Shown one piece after another: positions 18,894 to 27,298 of a stretch of 64,000 nt of DNA. The notes below the pieces were generated by a model, which made no database searches, was not told the origin of the DNA, and saw only the letters and a program-made list of their open reading frames with translations. This DNA is from Leptospiraceae bacterium (GTDB taxonomy: Bacteria; Spirochaetota; Leptospiria; Leptospirales; Leptospiraceae): NCBI GenBank assembly GCA_024233865.1, contig JACKPA010000006.1:124001-188000 (forward strand). Reading direction: 5' to 3'. Each line of letters opens with the position of its first letter. Positions within the stretch are counted from its first letter, which is position 1. Both the position numbers and the translations under genes were made by a program.

Positions 18894-20078
18894 ATGGTAA
18901 GTAAAAACTCATTAATCGTTGCCGGATTTGTTTTTTTGTCTGCTGGTATACTTATGAGTATGTACGTATATTCAATTCATCAACATGAGCAAACAAGAAA
19001 TCAAATCTTTGAAAAGATTAAAGAGGGTGAAGCTTTATTAGATCAAAAAAGTGAGAAGAGTGCGGTGAAAGCCTTAGCTATTTTTACAGAACTGGCTTCT
19101 AAAGAAATTGACAAATCAATGCAATTTGATATAAAATACGGTCTTGCTAACTCACTAGAAAGGAACAAAGACAAAGTATTAGCTCTCGATATTTACAAGG
19201 AATTAAACCAATATCCCAACCTCACAAAAACGCAAAGGGAAAAGGTAAGTTATTCCATTGGTAATATCTTATTATCTATGGAAAGAGAAGAAGAAGGTAA
19301 GAGTCATTTAAACCTTGTTTTGCAAATGAGCGAAGATAAAAAACTTCGTTCAAAAGTTTTTATTTCCATTGCAGATTATTATATTAAAAGTCAAGAATAC
19401 GACGAAGCAAGAAAAAATTATCTCCTTGCCATTCAAGAAGATCCAGGCAACACAAACGGGAGATTGGGCTGGAAAATGGCACTCGACTTGTTAGGGTATA
19501 GTTGGGACCCTTACGATATCGTGAATGATTATCCAAAACAAAACATCCAAGAAAAAAAAATGGAAAAACATTCCAACGTGGTAAAAAAACCTCATCTAAA
19601 AGTAGCCTTGAATCGTAAGTTAAAAAGATACCATGCGCGAATAACGAGTGCAAATGTTTTTGGAAAAGCACTTTCTTATTATAGAAAAAAGCAGTATTGG
19701 TCAGCCATCAAAAATTTTCAAAAAACACTCAAAGTTACAAGAAATAAAAAAACGAGAGAATTATCAAATTATTACATTGCCGAATGTTATTATGCACTAG
19801 GCAACTCTAATGGTTCCTTGAAATATTCGGAAAAGGTGTTGTCCAATACTGTTCCAACGAAGGATCAAGCTGCTTTATTTCGAAAAGGAACCATCTATTT
19901 TAAAAATGGGAATTATAAAAGTGCAGCTGCTGAGTTCCAAAAAGTAATTTCCAACTATCCTAATTCCAATTACACCGAAAAAGCAAAAAAATGGAAAAAA
20001 GAAAGTTTGGAATTGATATCAGAAAATGAAAAATTTAAAGAAAGAGAATTGTTATTGCAACCGGCAAATCCTAAGTAA
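18894..20078 (+). CDS. Membrane-anchored TPR protein
   Basis: A 394-residue protein with one N-terminal membrane helix (about residues 7-27, LIVAGFVFLSAGILMSMYVY) and the rest outside the cytoplasm. The rest holds at least five TPR motifs, for example FISIADYYIKSQEYDEARKN, ALSYYRKKQYWSAIKNFQK and FRKGTIYFKNGNYKSAAAEF. A GGGA-type RBS overlaps the stop of the previous gene. It probably forms a scaffold with the neighbouring FN3/TPR protein, an inference from adjacency only. Confidence 0.75.
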   Translation: MVSKNSLIVAGFVFLSAGILMSMYVYSIHQHEQTRNQIFEKIKEGEALLDQKSEKSAVKALAIFTELASKEIDKSMQFDIKYGLANSLERNKDKVLALDIYKELNQYPNLTKTQREKVSYSIGNILLSMEREEEGKSHLNLVLQMSEDKKLRSKVFISIADYYIKSQEYDEARKNYLLAIQEDPGNTNGRLGWKMALDLLGYSWDPYDIVNDYPKQNIQEKKMEKHSNVVKKPHLKVALNRKLKRYHARITSANVFGKALSYYRKKQYWSAIKNFQKTLKVTRNKKTRELSNYYIAECYYALGNSNGSLKYSEKVLSNTVPTKDQAALFRKGTIYFKNGNYKSAAAEFQKVISNYPNSNYTEKAKKWKKESLELISENEKFKERELLLQPANPK

Positions 20079-20128
20079 CCATGGATAAATGCCCGAATCA
20101 AAATATTAAAATTATTTTGGAGATTTTA

Positions 20129-20734
20129 ATGAAAAAGTTTTTTTTTACATCCTGTTTGTTTGCAACTCTTTTTTCCTTTTATGGTTGTGACCAGAATTTA
20201 AGCCATTTTCAAAAGTATAAAAACCCGCATATTCTTACCCAGGCAAGACAAAAAATGCTGACTTTAGAATTGAAAGGTGACCCAAATGAAACGGCATCTA
20301 AGGCATTTTCTATTTTATATAAGATTTATTACAAGCTTGATGATCCCAAAAATGGAGTAGAAAACCAATTTCCAAGAGCAAGATGGCCAATTTCTGCTGA
20401 TCTTCCAAGGAATGAATGGGTAGGTATCTTTGGTATACCGGTGTCCGATAAAATTGAACAATTGCCCCAAGATTATGAAAGCATGAATCCACCGGTTAAA
20501 ATTGAATATTGGGAATATGGGACGATAGCACAAATTCTTCACATTGGTACTTATGCCCAAGAAAAACCAACCATAGATAAATTAGTCAGATTTATTAAAA
20601 GCCATAACCTAACGATTACGGGCGTACATGAAGAAATCTATCTAAAAAGTCGAGGAATGTTTTTCAAAGGTGATGAAAATAAATACCAAACGCTTATTTT
20701 GTATCCTGTTGAAAAAACCAATGTTAAGGAGTGA
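20129..20734 (+). CDS. Lipoprotein with a possible GyrI-like fold
   Basis: I take the start at ATG 20129 (MKKFFFTSCLF), because a GGAG RBS lies about 7 bases upstream and a clean lipoprotein signal follows, with a lipobox ending SFYGC. An in-frame ATG at 20081 would put 16 charged residues ahead of the signal. The mature protein of about 180 residues contains RWPISADLPRNEWVGIFGIP and IAQILHIGTYAQEKPTIDKL, a pattern seen in GyrI-like small-molecule-binding domains. It is likely tethered to a membrane. The ligand is unknown. Confidence 0.68.
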   Translation: MKKFFFTSCLFATLFSFYGCDQNLSHFQKYKNPHILTQARQKMLTLELKGDPNETASKAFSILYKIYYKLDDPKNGVENQFPRARWPISADLPRNEWVGIFGIPVSDKIEQLPQDYESMNPPVKIEYWEYGTIAQILHIGTYAQEKPTIDKLVRFIKSHNLTITGVHEEIYLKSRGMFFKGDENKYQTLILYPVEKTNVKE

Positions 20735-20763
20735 ATAAACCATTTTAAAAACTGATAAATAAA

Positions 20764-20818
20764 AAGACTTGCAGTATTTTTGTACTTTGATTATGCTTTG
20801 TCAAAGTCTAAAAGTCTT
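20764..20818 (+). promoter_or_regulatory. Nested inverted repeats in the leader of a TPR gene
   Basis: An outer pair, AAGACTT (20764-20770) and AAGTCTT (20812-20818), encloses an inner pair, ACTTTGA (20784-20790) and TCAAAGT (20801-20807). The structure sits about 20 bases upstream of the preferred start of the TPR protein and after the end of the lipoprotein gene. It could act as a weak terminator or a 5' leader structure. Confidence 0.4.
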
Positions 20819-20839
20819 CTGAGAGGGTCGAACTCCTAT

Positions 20840-21658
20840 ATGTTGCAAAATCTTTTTGTATTATCAATATTTCTGGTAGTTTCTTTAAACTTATTTTCAC
20901 AAGATCAGGAAGTTCTAAAAAAAGCCAATGTACTCAGAAATTCGGAAAAATATGATGAAGCTTTAAATTACTTGTTAGGTAGCGGTTTAGCTCACGAAAA
21001 TCAGGTAAAAGCATTTATCGCAAGACTTCATTTGGATAAAAAAGAATATTTGGATGCCATCAATATTTATAATAGAACCTGTTTCGCTCTGAACACCCAC
21101 GATTGTTGGAATGAATTTGGTGTTGCTTGCGTGTCTATCGGAAAGTATAGTGATGCAATCGAAAACTTTAAAAAAGCGATTCAAGTCAATAATGATTCTC
21201 CGATAGCACATTCTAATTTAGCCCAGGCTTATTTTTATTTGAAAAAAATGAAAAAGGCGAAAGAGCATCACCTAAAGGCAATTGAAATTTCTCCTTCTAA
21301 TCCGATAGTTAATATCAATTACGCCATATTTTTAATTAAAAATAAGAGGATCACCGAAGGTAAAAATATCTTAAAGCAAATAACCTTTGCCAATTCCAGT
21401 ATGTTTTATGCTGAATTGTATTTAGGAATTGCTCATTACTTAAAAAAAGAATACAATACGGCTTTAATCCATTTTAATAAAGGAATCGAGATAAATCCGG
21501 ATTATTACGACTTGTATTACCACCGGGCTTTGATTTATTATAAATGGGGCGACTATGGAAAAGCCCTATCGGATTTGAAAATGACCGAAAAATTGGATCC
21601 ACTAAATAAAAAGGCTGGAAATCTCATAAAAATAATCAAAAAAGAAATCAAAATTTAA
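20840..21658 (+). CDS. Exported TPR-repeat protein
   Basis: I prefer ATG 20840 (MLQNLFVLSIFLVVSLNLFS) because it gives a clean signal peptide and has a GAGAGGG RBS upstream. The frame is open from 20780, but that start would overlap the leader hairpin. The mature protein of about 250 residues is almost entirely TPR motifs, about six, for example HSNLAQAYFYLKKMKKAKEH and LYYHRALIYYKWGDYGKALS. It is predicted periplasmic, acting in protein-protein contact. The partner is unknown. Confidence 0.75.
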   Translation: MLQNLFVLSIFLVVSLNLFSQDQEVLKKANVLRNSEKYDEALNYLLGSGLAHENQVKAFIARLHLDKKEYLDAINIYNRTCFALNTHDCWNEFGVACVSIGKYSDAIENFKKAIQVNNDSPIAHSNLAQAYFYLKKMKKAKEHHLKAIEISPSNPIVNINYAIFLIKNKRITEGKNILKQITFANSSMFYAELYLGIAHYLKKEYNTALIHFNKGIEINPDYYDLYYHRALIYYKWGDYGKALSDLKMTEKLDPLNKKAGNLIKIIKKEIKI

Positions 21659-21688
21659 AAAATCATTCTTTGGAAGGCTTAAACCTAT

Positions 21689-22846
21689 ATGAAAAAAAAG
21701 TTCCATATATTTTTTATTTTAATCGTCTTATCAATTTCTTATGCATATTCACAATCATCCATAAACAATAAGTATACCGAGAACGGAATTCTCAGCTATC
21801 CTCAATGGGAACCGGAATTAGTCATTGGAAGAATGGATGATATAAAAATTAGTCCGTTTTTGAAGCCTTTAAAAAGCCCTCCCAATAACTTTGTCATTGA
21901 TCCATCCATAAAAAATTTAGTAACCGGTCAAAAAGGAATAAGGCTAAATATTCCGGAAGAAGCATTTGTGTATTCCAATAACAAACCGGTATCCGGAAAA
22001 GTTGATATTAATCTAATTGAAGTGATCGATATTTTTGATTTTTTGACAGCTGGGGTTGGTTTGATTTATTATGATGAAACCGGAAAAGAAAACCTATTTG
22101 AATCCGGTGGCATGTTATATGTAGAAGCAAACCAAGGATCAAAAAAGCTGAGCCTTGCAAAAGGTAAAGAAATTGAAGTCATGATTCCCGATATTTTTAC
22201 TTCTACTCCCTTAAATATATATTCCATGACTAAAGACGGAAAATGGAAACTAAAAGAAAAAAATCCTCTCCGGGCATCCATGGATAATGCATTACAAAAA
22301 AAAACTTCTTCGGATGTAGACCAAAACTCCGATCTTCCTACTTCTGCTGCCCCGGGAGACATGCCTATGGAATATAGACAGCTTGGTGTGATAATAACGT
22401 CTATTGATAGTTTGGGTTGGATCAATACGGATTACCCGCATCCGAATTTCGCTTGCTTGAAAGGAAAAATTACCTTTGCAAAAAACTCACCGGCAAAAGT
22501 AGTAAATGTATTGGCAATGGGTATAAATCACAGATCGATAGTTTCAAGTTGGACCACAACCAATAAATTTGAAATAAACGTATTAAAAAACAAAACCATC
22601 AAAATCCTCGCCATTGATAATAAAGGAAATATCGGACTTTCCGAAACAATTTCTACACCTGACAAACCGGGACATAGCAAAAATCCCGAAAGCCCGGATA
22701 ATTATAAAATGAACCTTGAAGATATTAGCTTAAAAAAAATCGATAATGCTATTTTGAAAGACAAACAAAAGTTTAAAGATTTTCTAGGTATCCAAGACGA
22801 ATACTATATGATTCGATATCCGGAAAAGAAGAAAATCGAGCCATAA
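21689..22846 (+). CDS. Exported protein with ZU5-like beta domain
   Basis: A 385-residue protein with a signal peptide (FHIFFILIVLSISYAYSQ). The central part has the pattern GQKGIRLNIPEEAFVYSNNK, then PVSGKVDINLIEVIDIFDF and FESGGMLYVEANQG. I know this pattern from large exported Bacteroidota proteins, where it forms a ZU5-like beta fold; the family match is from memory. The C-terminal third has a further beta-rich segment (ACLKGKITFAKNSPAKVVNV). There are no enzyme motifs. It lies 30 bases after the TPR gene. Confidence 0.65.
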   Translation: MKKKFHIFFILIVLSISYAYSQSSINNKYTENGILSYPQWEPELVIGRMDDIKISPFLKPLKSPPNNFVIDPSIKNLVTGQKGIRLNIPEEAFVYSNNKPVSGKVDINLIEVIDIFDFLTAGVGLIYYDETGKENLFESGGMLYVEANQGSKKLSLAKGKEIEVMIPDIFTSTPLNIYSMTKDGKWKLKEKNPLRASMDNALQKKTSSDVDQNSDLPTSAAPGDMPMEYRQLGVIITSIDSLGWINTDYPHPNFACLKGKITFAKNSPAKVVNVLAMGINHRSIVSSWTTTNKFEINVLKNKTIKILAIDNKGNIGLSETISTPDKPGHSKNPESPDNYKMNLEDISLKKIDNAILKDKQKFKDFLGIQDEYYMIRYPEKKKIEP

Positions 22847-22932
22847 TTTTTAGAAATATAGGTTGATTTATTATTGCTTTTTTCAAAAGTTATAATGGAA
22901 AACCCTGCTTTAAGAGTTTTAGTACGAAGAAA

Positions 22933-23574
22933 TTGCGATACATATTAACATTCATAATAATTCTAATTGGTTTCAAAATATACTCTACTCCTGTAATCTT
23001 TTTTTTTAAAGGAGATAGTAGAGAAAACATAAAAACCAAATTAGAAAAGTGTAATCGATTCGAGACTATAAAATTTATCTTTAAAAACAATGATTTTGAC
23101 CTTAAAAACCTAAAATCATCCTTATTAAAAATGAACTCTGCAGCAAAAAAAAGTACTCAAACGAAGATCAATCAAATCTTATGTGTTCAAACAGCGAATC
23201 TTACCTCAGAAGAAAGCAAAAAATTAAAAAAAGAACTTCAATATTTTTATGATTTTTTAAATTTTGCACTTGGCTATTATAATAATTGGCTTTATTCAAA
23301 TAGTAAATCAAAATTACTTACGATAGAAGACGAAAAGATAATTCCTAAATTTATTGATACAAAACACGATTTGTATAGTTTACTTTGGGGAAGAGATGTT
23401 TATTGGTACTTTTTATCAAAAAAATTAGACAAAAAAGACTTTGAGGCTTTAGAAAATGAATATTTTTCTATATATTTGTCTTTATACAAACTACACTTTG
23501 AATTCTATAGTTCTCTTTCCAAAGAGTATAGAAAAGAGATTTTGCGTTTGGTAAATGAAGTTTTTAAGCAATAA
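22933..23574 (+). CDS. Small exported protein of unknown family
   Basis: A 213-codon frame beginning with TTG (MRYILTFIIILIGFKIYS). This start is chosen because it begins a plausible signal peptide; no in-frame ATG lies upstream before a stop, and the RBS is weak. The mature part is helical and Lys/Asn/Phe-rich (YFLSKKLDKKDFEALENEYF). I do not recognise it. It is 23 bases upstream of rpiB in the same direction. Confidence 0.6.
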   Translation: MRYILTFIIILIGFKIYSTPVIFFFKGDSRENIKTKLEKCNRFETIKFIFKNNDFDLKNLKSSLLKMNSAAKKSTQTKINQILCVQTANLTSEESKKLKKELQYFYDFLNFALGYYNNWLYSNSKSKLLTIEDEKIIPKFIDTKHDLYSLLWGRDVYWYFLSKKLDKKDFEALENEYFSIYLSLYKLHFEFYSSLSKEYRKEILRLVNEVFKQ

Positions 23575-23597
23575 TGATTATCTAAGGGGGAATTTTT

Positions 23598-24032
23598 ATG
23601 AGTGAAAAATTTGGTATTGCTTCTGACCATGGAGCTTTTGAATTAAAAGAATACTTAAAAAATGTATTTTCATCACAACTGAATATGGTAGATTATGGAA
23701 CGGATGGCGAAAAATCGGTAGATTACCCTTTGGTTATCCAAGCTGCTTGTAATAAATTGCTTGCAAAAGAAGTGGATAGATTGATTGTTCTTTGTGGGAC
23801 TGGTATTGGTGCTTCCATTACCGCAAATAGATTTAAGGGTATACGAGCTGCTTTGTGCCATGACGAGTTTACTTCTGAAATGTCAAGAAGGCATAACAAT
23901 GCAAACGTGCTTGTCTTAGGCGGAAGGGTTTTGGGAAAGGAACTGGCGGTTCGTATAGCAAATAAATGGATCGAAACTCCTTTTGAAGGGGGACGACATC
24001 AAAATAGATTGGAACAAATAGAAAAATGCTAA
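23598..24032 (+). CDS. rpiB: Ribose-5-phosphate isomerase B
   Basis: A 144-residue protein of the RpiB/LacAB family, which interconverts ribose 5-phosphate and ribulose 5-phosphate in the pentose phosphate pathway. Key motifs are the N-terminal IASDHGAFELKEYLK, the active-site loop with the base Cys in VLCGTGIGASITANRFKGIRA, and RRHNNANVLVLGGRV. The length is typical. A GGGGG RBS lies just upstream. The last seven bases overlap the start of the next gene, so a metabolic gene is embedded in a run of exported-protein genes. Confidence 0.96.
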   Translation: MSEKFGIASDHGAFELKEYLKNVFSSQLNMVDYGTDGEKSVDYPLVIQAACNKLLAKEVDRLIVLCGTGIGASITANRFKGIRAALCHDEFTSEMSRRHNNANVLVLGGRVLGKELAVRIANKWIETPFEGGRHQNRLEQIEKC

Positions 24033-25684
24033 AAAAGAGTATTGTATTTATTTTTTTATGTGTATTTTCAGTTTTTTCTTCAGAAATTTCTTTTAATGGC
24101 AAATCTTTCAAAGATTTTTCCGGCTTGAAAAAAGAGGGCATTCGCATTGTTAAAAAAAGTTCAAAAGACTATCGTTTGGAATTAGAGAAAGTGAGCTTTT
24201 TGAATTCGGAATTATTTTTGGATTTTGAAAATAAAAATTCCTCAGAGTTAAAAGATAAAAATGGAAATTACAGTATTTTACGCTCCAATTACGCAGTTGA
24301 TATTGGAGATAGTTTATTAGGGCATAGATATGCATCCTTTTCTTCTAAAAATAGCTATATTGCCATACATACCCATAAAGCAAGCTTATTAAGCTCCAAC
24401 AATATTACGGAAGATTTATACGTTTCATTCTTTTTAATGCCTGGTGAATTGGAAAAAGATTCAAAAATTATTTCCAAGGTTTATACAACCCAGGGAAAAA
24501 TATATGGCTTAGAATGTAATATCGTGAACAACAAATTGGAAGTTACTTTCAAAAATATGTTTTATTATAAAGAAAAAACATTCACATTTTCTTTGAAAAG
24601 TTCTGATAAGTTAAAACATGGAAAATGGACTCATGTAGTTGTGTACGTTCAGCCTTCTTCAGGGTATAGTGCTTTATATGAAAACGGAGTTGAAAAGGAC
24701 AAATTTTATGGAATTTTAAGCCAAGAAAACCCCGTTCCTCTCTCCTTAGGCTTCCATAAAAATGACACAACACCTTTGTTTATCGGAAAAAACTTTTATG
24801 GTAAATTGGATAACTTTTTGGTATCAACCGGACAACCCGACTTTAAAAAGCTGAAAATTCCCTTTAATGGAGTAGAGTATGATGACGGGTTAAAAACGGT
24901 AAACCAAAATTTTGGTTCTATTTACTCAAAAGTAGAATCTACCAAACATTCCAACTCTGTTCCGATTTCCCTCAAATATAAGGTGAAACAACCGGAAGGA
25001 ACACACTTTGAAATTTGGTACAGATTTTCTGATACGATATTCTCTGCAGAAGACGAATTACCACTTTGGAAACACTATAAAGACGATGATTCTTTTTTAA
25101 AAAATCGTTTTAAATACTTTCAATGGAAGGCTATTATGAGGTCAGATTACCAAGGCAAATATTCGCCTTCTCTCAGTTCCGTAAAACTGCAATATTCGGA
25201 AACTCCTCCACCAAATACGCCAACCGGTTTAAAGATAGTAAGTGGAAAAATTGATGAGGCAGAAGTATGCTTGGAGTGGAATTCAAACTTTGAAGAAAAT
25301 GTCTGGAATGGTGGAGGATATGCTATTCATTATGGTGTATCTCCAAATCGAATGGTAGCTAGTTTGTTTTTTAAATTAGAAGGTGAAAAGCAAAGAATCA
25401 CCGGATTGGAAGAAGGGGAACCTGTACGTTATCATTTTAAGTCTCTTAAACAATGTGTAAATAATGCAATGATCATGAAAAATGCCGAGTATTTGGAAGA
25501 TAAAATTGATAAAAACTTACTAATGTTTAAAAAAGGAATAACCTATTATTTCAAAATTAGCGCCTACAATAATATGTATTTTGACAAAAATGGAAATTTT
25601 AATAAGTCATCCATGGATCAAAAAAGTAAATTATCCAAACCAGTGAAACATACTTTTTTAAATGATCCGAATGGAGGCTACTAG
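24026..25684 (+). CDS. Exported LamG/concanavalin-like protein
   Basis: A 552-residue protein with a signal peptide (SIVFIFLCVFSVFSSE). Residues of about 55-270 look like a LamG/concanavalin A-like jelly roll (ITEDLYVSFFLMPGELEKDS, GKWTHVVVYVQPSSGYSALY, FYGKLDNFLV). The C-terminal half has an FN3-like segment (PPNTPTGLKIVSGKIDEAEV, CLEWNSNFEE). It probably lies at the cell surface or in the periplasm and may bind carbohydrate or protein. It overlaps rpiB by seven bases at the start and runs 27 bases into the convergent PIN gene at its end. Confidence 0.72.
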   Translation: MLKKSIVFIFLCVFSVFSSEISFNGKSFKDFSGLKKEGIRIVKKSSKDYRLELEKVSFLNSELFLDFENKNSSELKDKNGNYSILRSNYAVDIGDSLLGHRYASFSSKNSYIAIHTHKASLLSSNNITEDLYVSFFLMPGELEKDSKIISKVYTTQGKIYGLECNIVNNKLEVTFKNMFYYKEKTFTFSLKSSDKLKHGKWTHVVVYVQPSSGYSALYENGVEKDKFYGILSQENPVPLSLGFHKNDTTPLFIGKNFYGKLDNFLVSTGQPDFKKLKIPFNGVEYDDGLKTVNQNFGSIYSKVESTKHSNSVPISLKYKVKQPEGTHFEIWYRFSDTIFSAEDELPLWKHYKDDDSFLKNRFKYFQWKAIMRSDYQGKYSPSLSSVKLQYSETPPPNTPTGLKIVSGKIDEAEVCLEWNSNFEENVWNGGGYAIHYGVSPNRMVASLFFKLEGEKQRITGLEEGEPVRYHFKSLKQCVNNAMIMKNAEYLEDKIDKNLLMFKKGITYYFKISAYNNMYFDKNGNFNKSSMDQKSKLSKPVKHTFLNDPNGGY

Positions 25685-26053
25685 TTTTTGTGTTTGAAAA
25701 TCCGTATTGGTATATAAAATTTTATTTATATTCCGGTTCAAGCAAATAGACAAATCAATAGCAGAATTCAAGGGAAAAGAGTATTCCAAAACAAACTTTA
25801 GTCCTTGGTTCATTTCTTTCGTGCTTATGCTATATATTTCGTCCGTTAAGATTATAATTTGTTCCATAATTTGCTTTTTGCTTTCTGGCTTAATTTGGGG
25901 TGAGATAAAAAAGTCATAAAGACTTATGGATGAAGTGGAAAGTTTATGATTTTTCGCAAGCAGAGCTTGCAGCTGCATTTCAATTTTAGACCTGTTTTCT
26001 TTTGTTCCTATAACCAAATCCAACAATAGGCTAGAATGTAAAAAGTATTCCAT
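25658..26053 (-). CDS. PIN-domain-like protein
   Basis: A 131-residue protein with the order of a PIN ribonuclease domain: FLHSSLLLDLVIGTKENR at the N-terminus (first acidic residue Asp12), SSISLYDFFISP (an Asp where PIN domains have Glu), and DLSICLNRNINKILYTNTDF near the C-terminus. PIN domains cut RNA and are common in toxin-antitoxin pairs. No typical AbrB- or RHH-type antitoxin is next to it. Instead it follows a DsrE-like gene with no gap. Its 3' end overlaps the convergent LamG gene by 27 bases. Confidence 0.62.
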   Translation of the reverse strand: MEYFLHSSLLLDLVIGTKENRSKIEMQLQALLAKNHKLSTSSISLYDFFISPQIKPESKKQIMEQIIILTDEIYSISTKEMNQGLKFVLEYSFPLNSAIDLSICLNRNINKILYTNTDFQTQKLVASIRII

Positions 26054-26398
26054 CTATAAATAAATGACTTTATTTGCATTCCAGATAAAATTCATAATTT
26101 CCGGCATATTGGTAATTTTTCCCACTCTAAGTCTATCGGACAATTTGTAATAATTTAAACTCGTAGAGCATACCAATAATTTTACTCCTTTTTGTTCGAG
26201 AGATTTTAACTCATTTAAAACAATGGAGTCTTTAACGGTCAATTTCACCCCTTCGGAATAAAAACAAATAGCATCAGGCATGTTTTGAGTTCCGTTTATA
26301 TTTATAAAATAATTGGAAATTAAACTTTGTTTTAGTTCTACTTCTCCCTTTCCCATGCCTTCGTCTGTTACAACTATGATTGTTTGATTTGAGCTCAT
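26054..26398 (-). CDS. DsrE-like protein related to the C-terminal domain of YedF
   Basis: A 114-residue protein matching the DsrE-like half of the sulfurtransferase-like selenium-metabolism protein YedF: IIVVTDEGMGKGEVELKQSL, AICFYSEGVKLTVKDSIVL, VKLLVCSTSLNYYKL and VGKITNMPEIMNF. The TusA-like half of YedF is missing. One Cys remains in LLVCSTSLN, where the family often has two. A sulfur-handling role is possible but not shown, and no selenium genes are seen nearby. Its stop touches the PIN gene start, so the two are translationally coupled. Confidence 0.75.
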   Translation of the reverse strand: MSSNQTIIVVTDEGMGKGEVELKQSLISNYFININGTQNMPDAICFYSEGVKLTVKDSIVLNELKSLEQKGVKLLVCSTSLNYYKLSDRLRVGKITNMPEIMNFIWNANKVIYL

Positions 26399-26494
26399 AT
26401 AAACAATTTATTATTTATTCAAAAGTATTTCAAGAATTATCTACCAACAAGGTTTGAATTTTCATAGACATACAAGCCTATCCTAAGGTAAAAA

Positions 26495-27292
26495 GTGAAT
26501 ATGAACGAAGAGTTAGAGTTAAAATTATTCAAAGAGATTGAAAAGCTAAAAAAAGAGATAAGAGAGCTAAAAGGTGAAGAGGCTTCTCAAATTCCAATTT
26601 ATAGCTATTCAAGTATCACTTTAAAGGATTTAGAAAAAATAGTATCTATCAAACAAGATTTTTCACATCATACAATTTTTGATCAATGGCTTAGCTATAG
26701 GTATAAAATAGAAAACGAGGAAATAGATTTTTTAAATTCTTTAATAGATAAAAATGCTCAATTGATTGAAAGTTTCAATGAAGAAGAATTAAAAGTTCGA
26801 TTTATTTCTCCCATTTTAAACAAAGTAGATTTTACTTCTTTTTCAAGGGAAATTAGGGAGTTTTATGAGTTTCCTTTTAGCTATAAAACTGATAAATTTA
26901 TACTTAGCGGAACGGCTGATTTTGTTGTATCAAAAGGGTTAAAATTTGCCCAAACTCCATACTTTTTTATTCAAGAATTTAAAAAGAGCAAAAAAAATGA
27001 CGACCCTGAACCGCAGCTTTTAGCCGAATTAATTTCAGCAGTTGAATTAAATAATTTTCAAATTATAAGAGGAGCTTATATAATTGGCTCTGTTTGGAAT
27101 TTTGTAATATTGGAAAGAATTGGAATATTAAAATATAAATACTACATAAGCAAACTTTTCAATTCAACAAATATAGATGATCTAAAACAAATTTATAAAA
27201 ATCTTTTATTTGTTAAAGATGAGATAATTCAAATGGTTGATAGTGATAATTCCATTTCAGAAATCCAACAATGGAACGAAGAGCATAGGTGA
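26495..27292 (+). CDS. PD-(D/E)XK nuclease-like protein, intact copy
   Basis: A 265-residue protein. It has an N-terminal coiled coil (ELKLFKEIEKLKKEIRELKG), then SFNEEELKVRFISPILNKVD. The core pattern could be a PD-(D/E)XK nuclease fold: Asp142 in SGTADFVVSKG, then Glu161 and Lys163 in FFIQEFKKSKK, then Gln174 in DPEPQLLAELISA. The shared ending GAYIIGSVWNFVILE and WNEEELK-type motif link it to the damaged copy at 33450-34114 and the remnant at 30910-31056. The nuclease call is an inference from motif order; the function is unknown. It converges on the DUF2459 gene with a six-base gap. Confidence 0.65.
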   Translation: MNMNEELELKLFKEIEKLKKEIRELKGEEASQIPIYSYSSITLKDLEKIVSIKQDFSHHTIFDQWLSYRYKIENEEIDFLNSLIDKNAQLIESFNEEELKVRFISPILNKVDFTSFSREIREFYEFPFSYKTDKFILSGTADFVVSKGLKFAQTPYFFIQEFKKSKKNDDPEPQLLAELISAVELNNFQIIRGAYIIGSVWNFVILERIGILKYKYYISKLFNSTNIDDLKQIYKNLLFVKDEIIQMVDSDNSISEIQQWNEEHR

Positions 27293-27298
27293 AGAAAA

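Noticed and set aside
26054..26398. Selenium-metabolism locus based on the YedF-like gene
   Set aside because: No selD, selA, selB or selenocysteine tRNA is seen; only the DsrE-like half of YedF is present.
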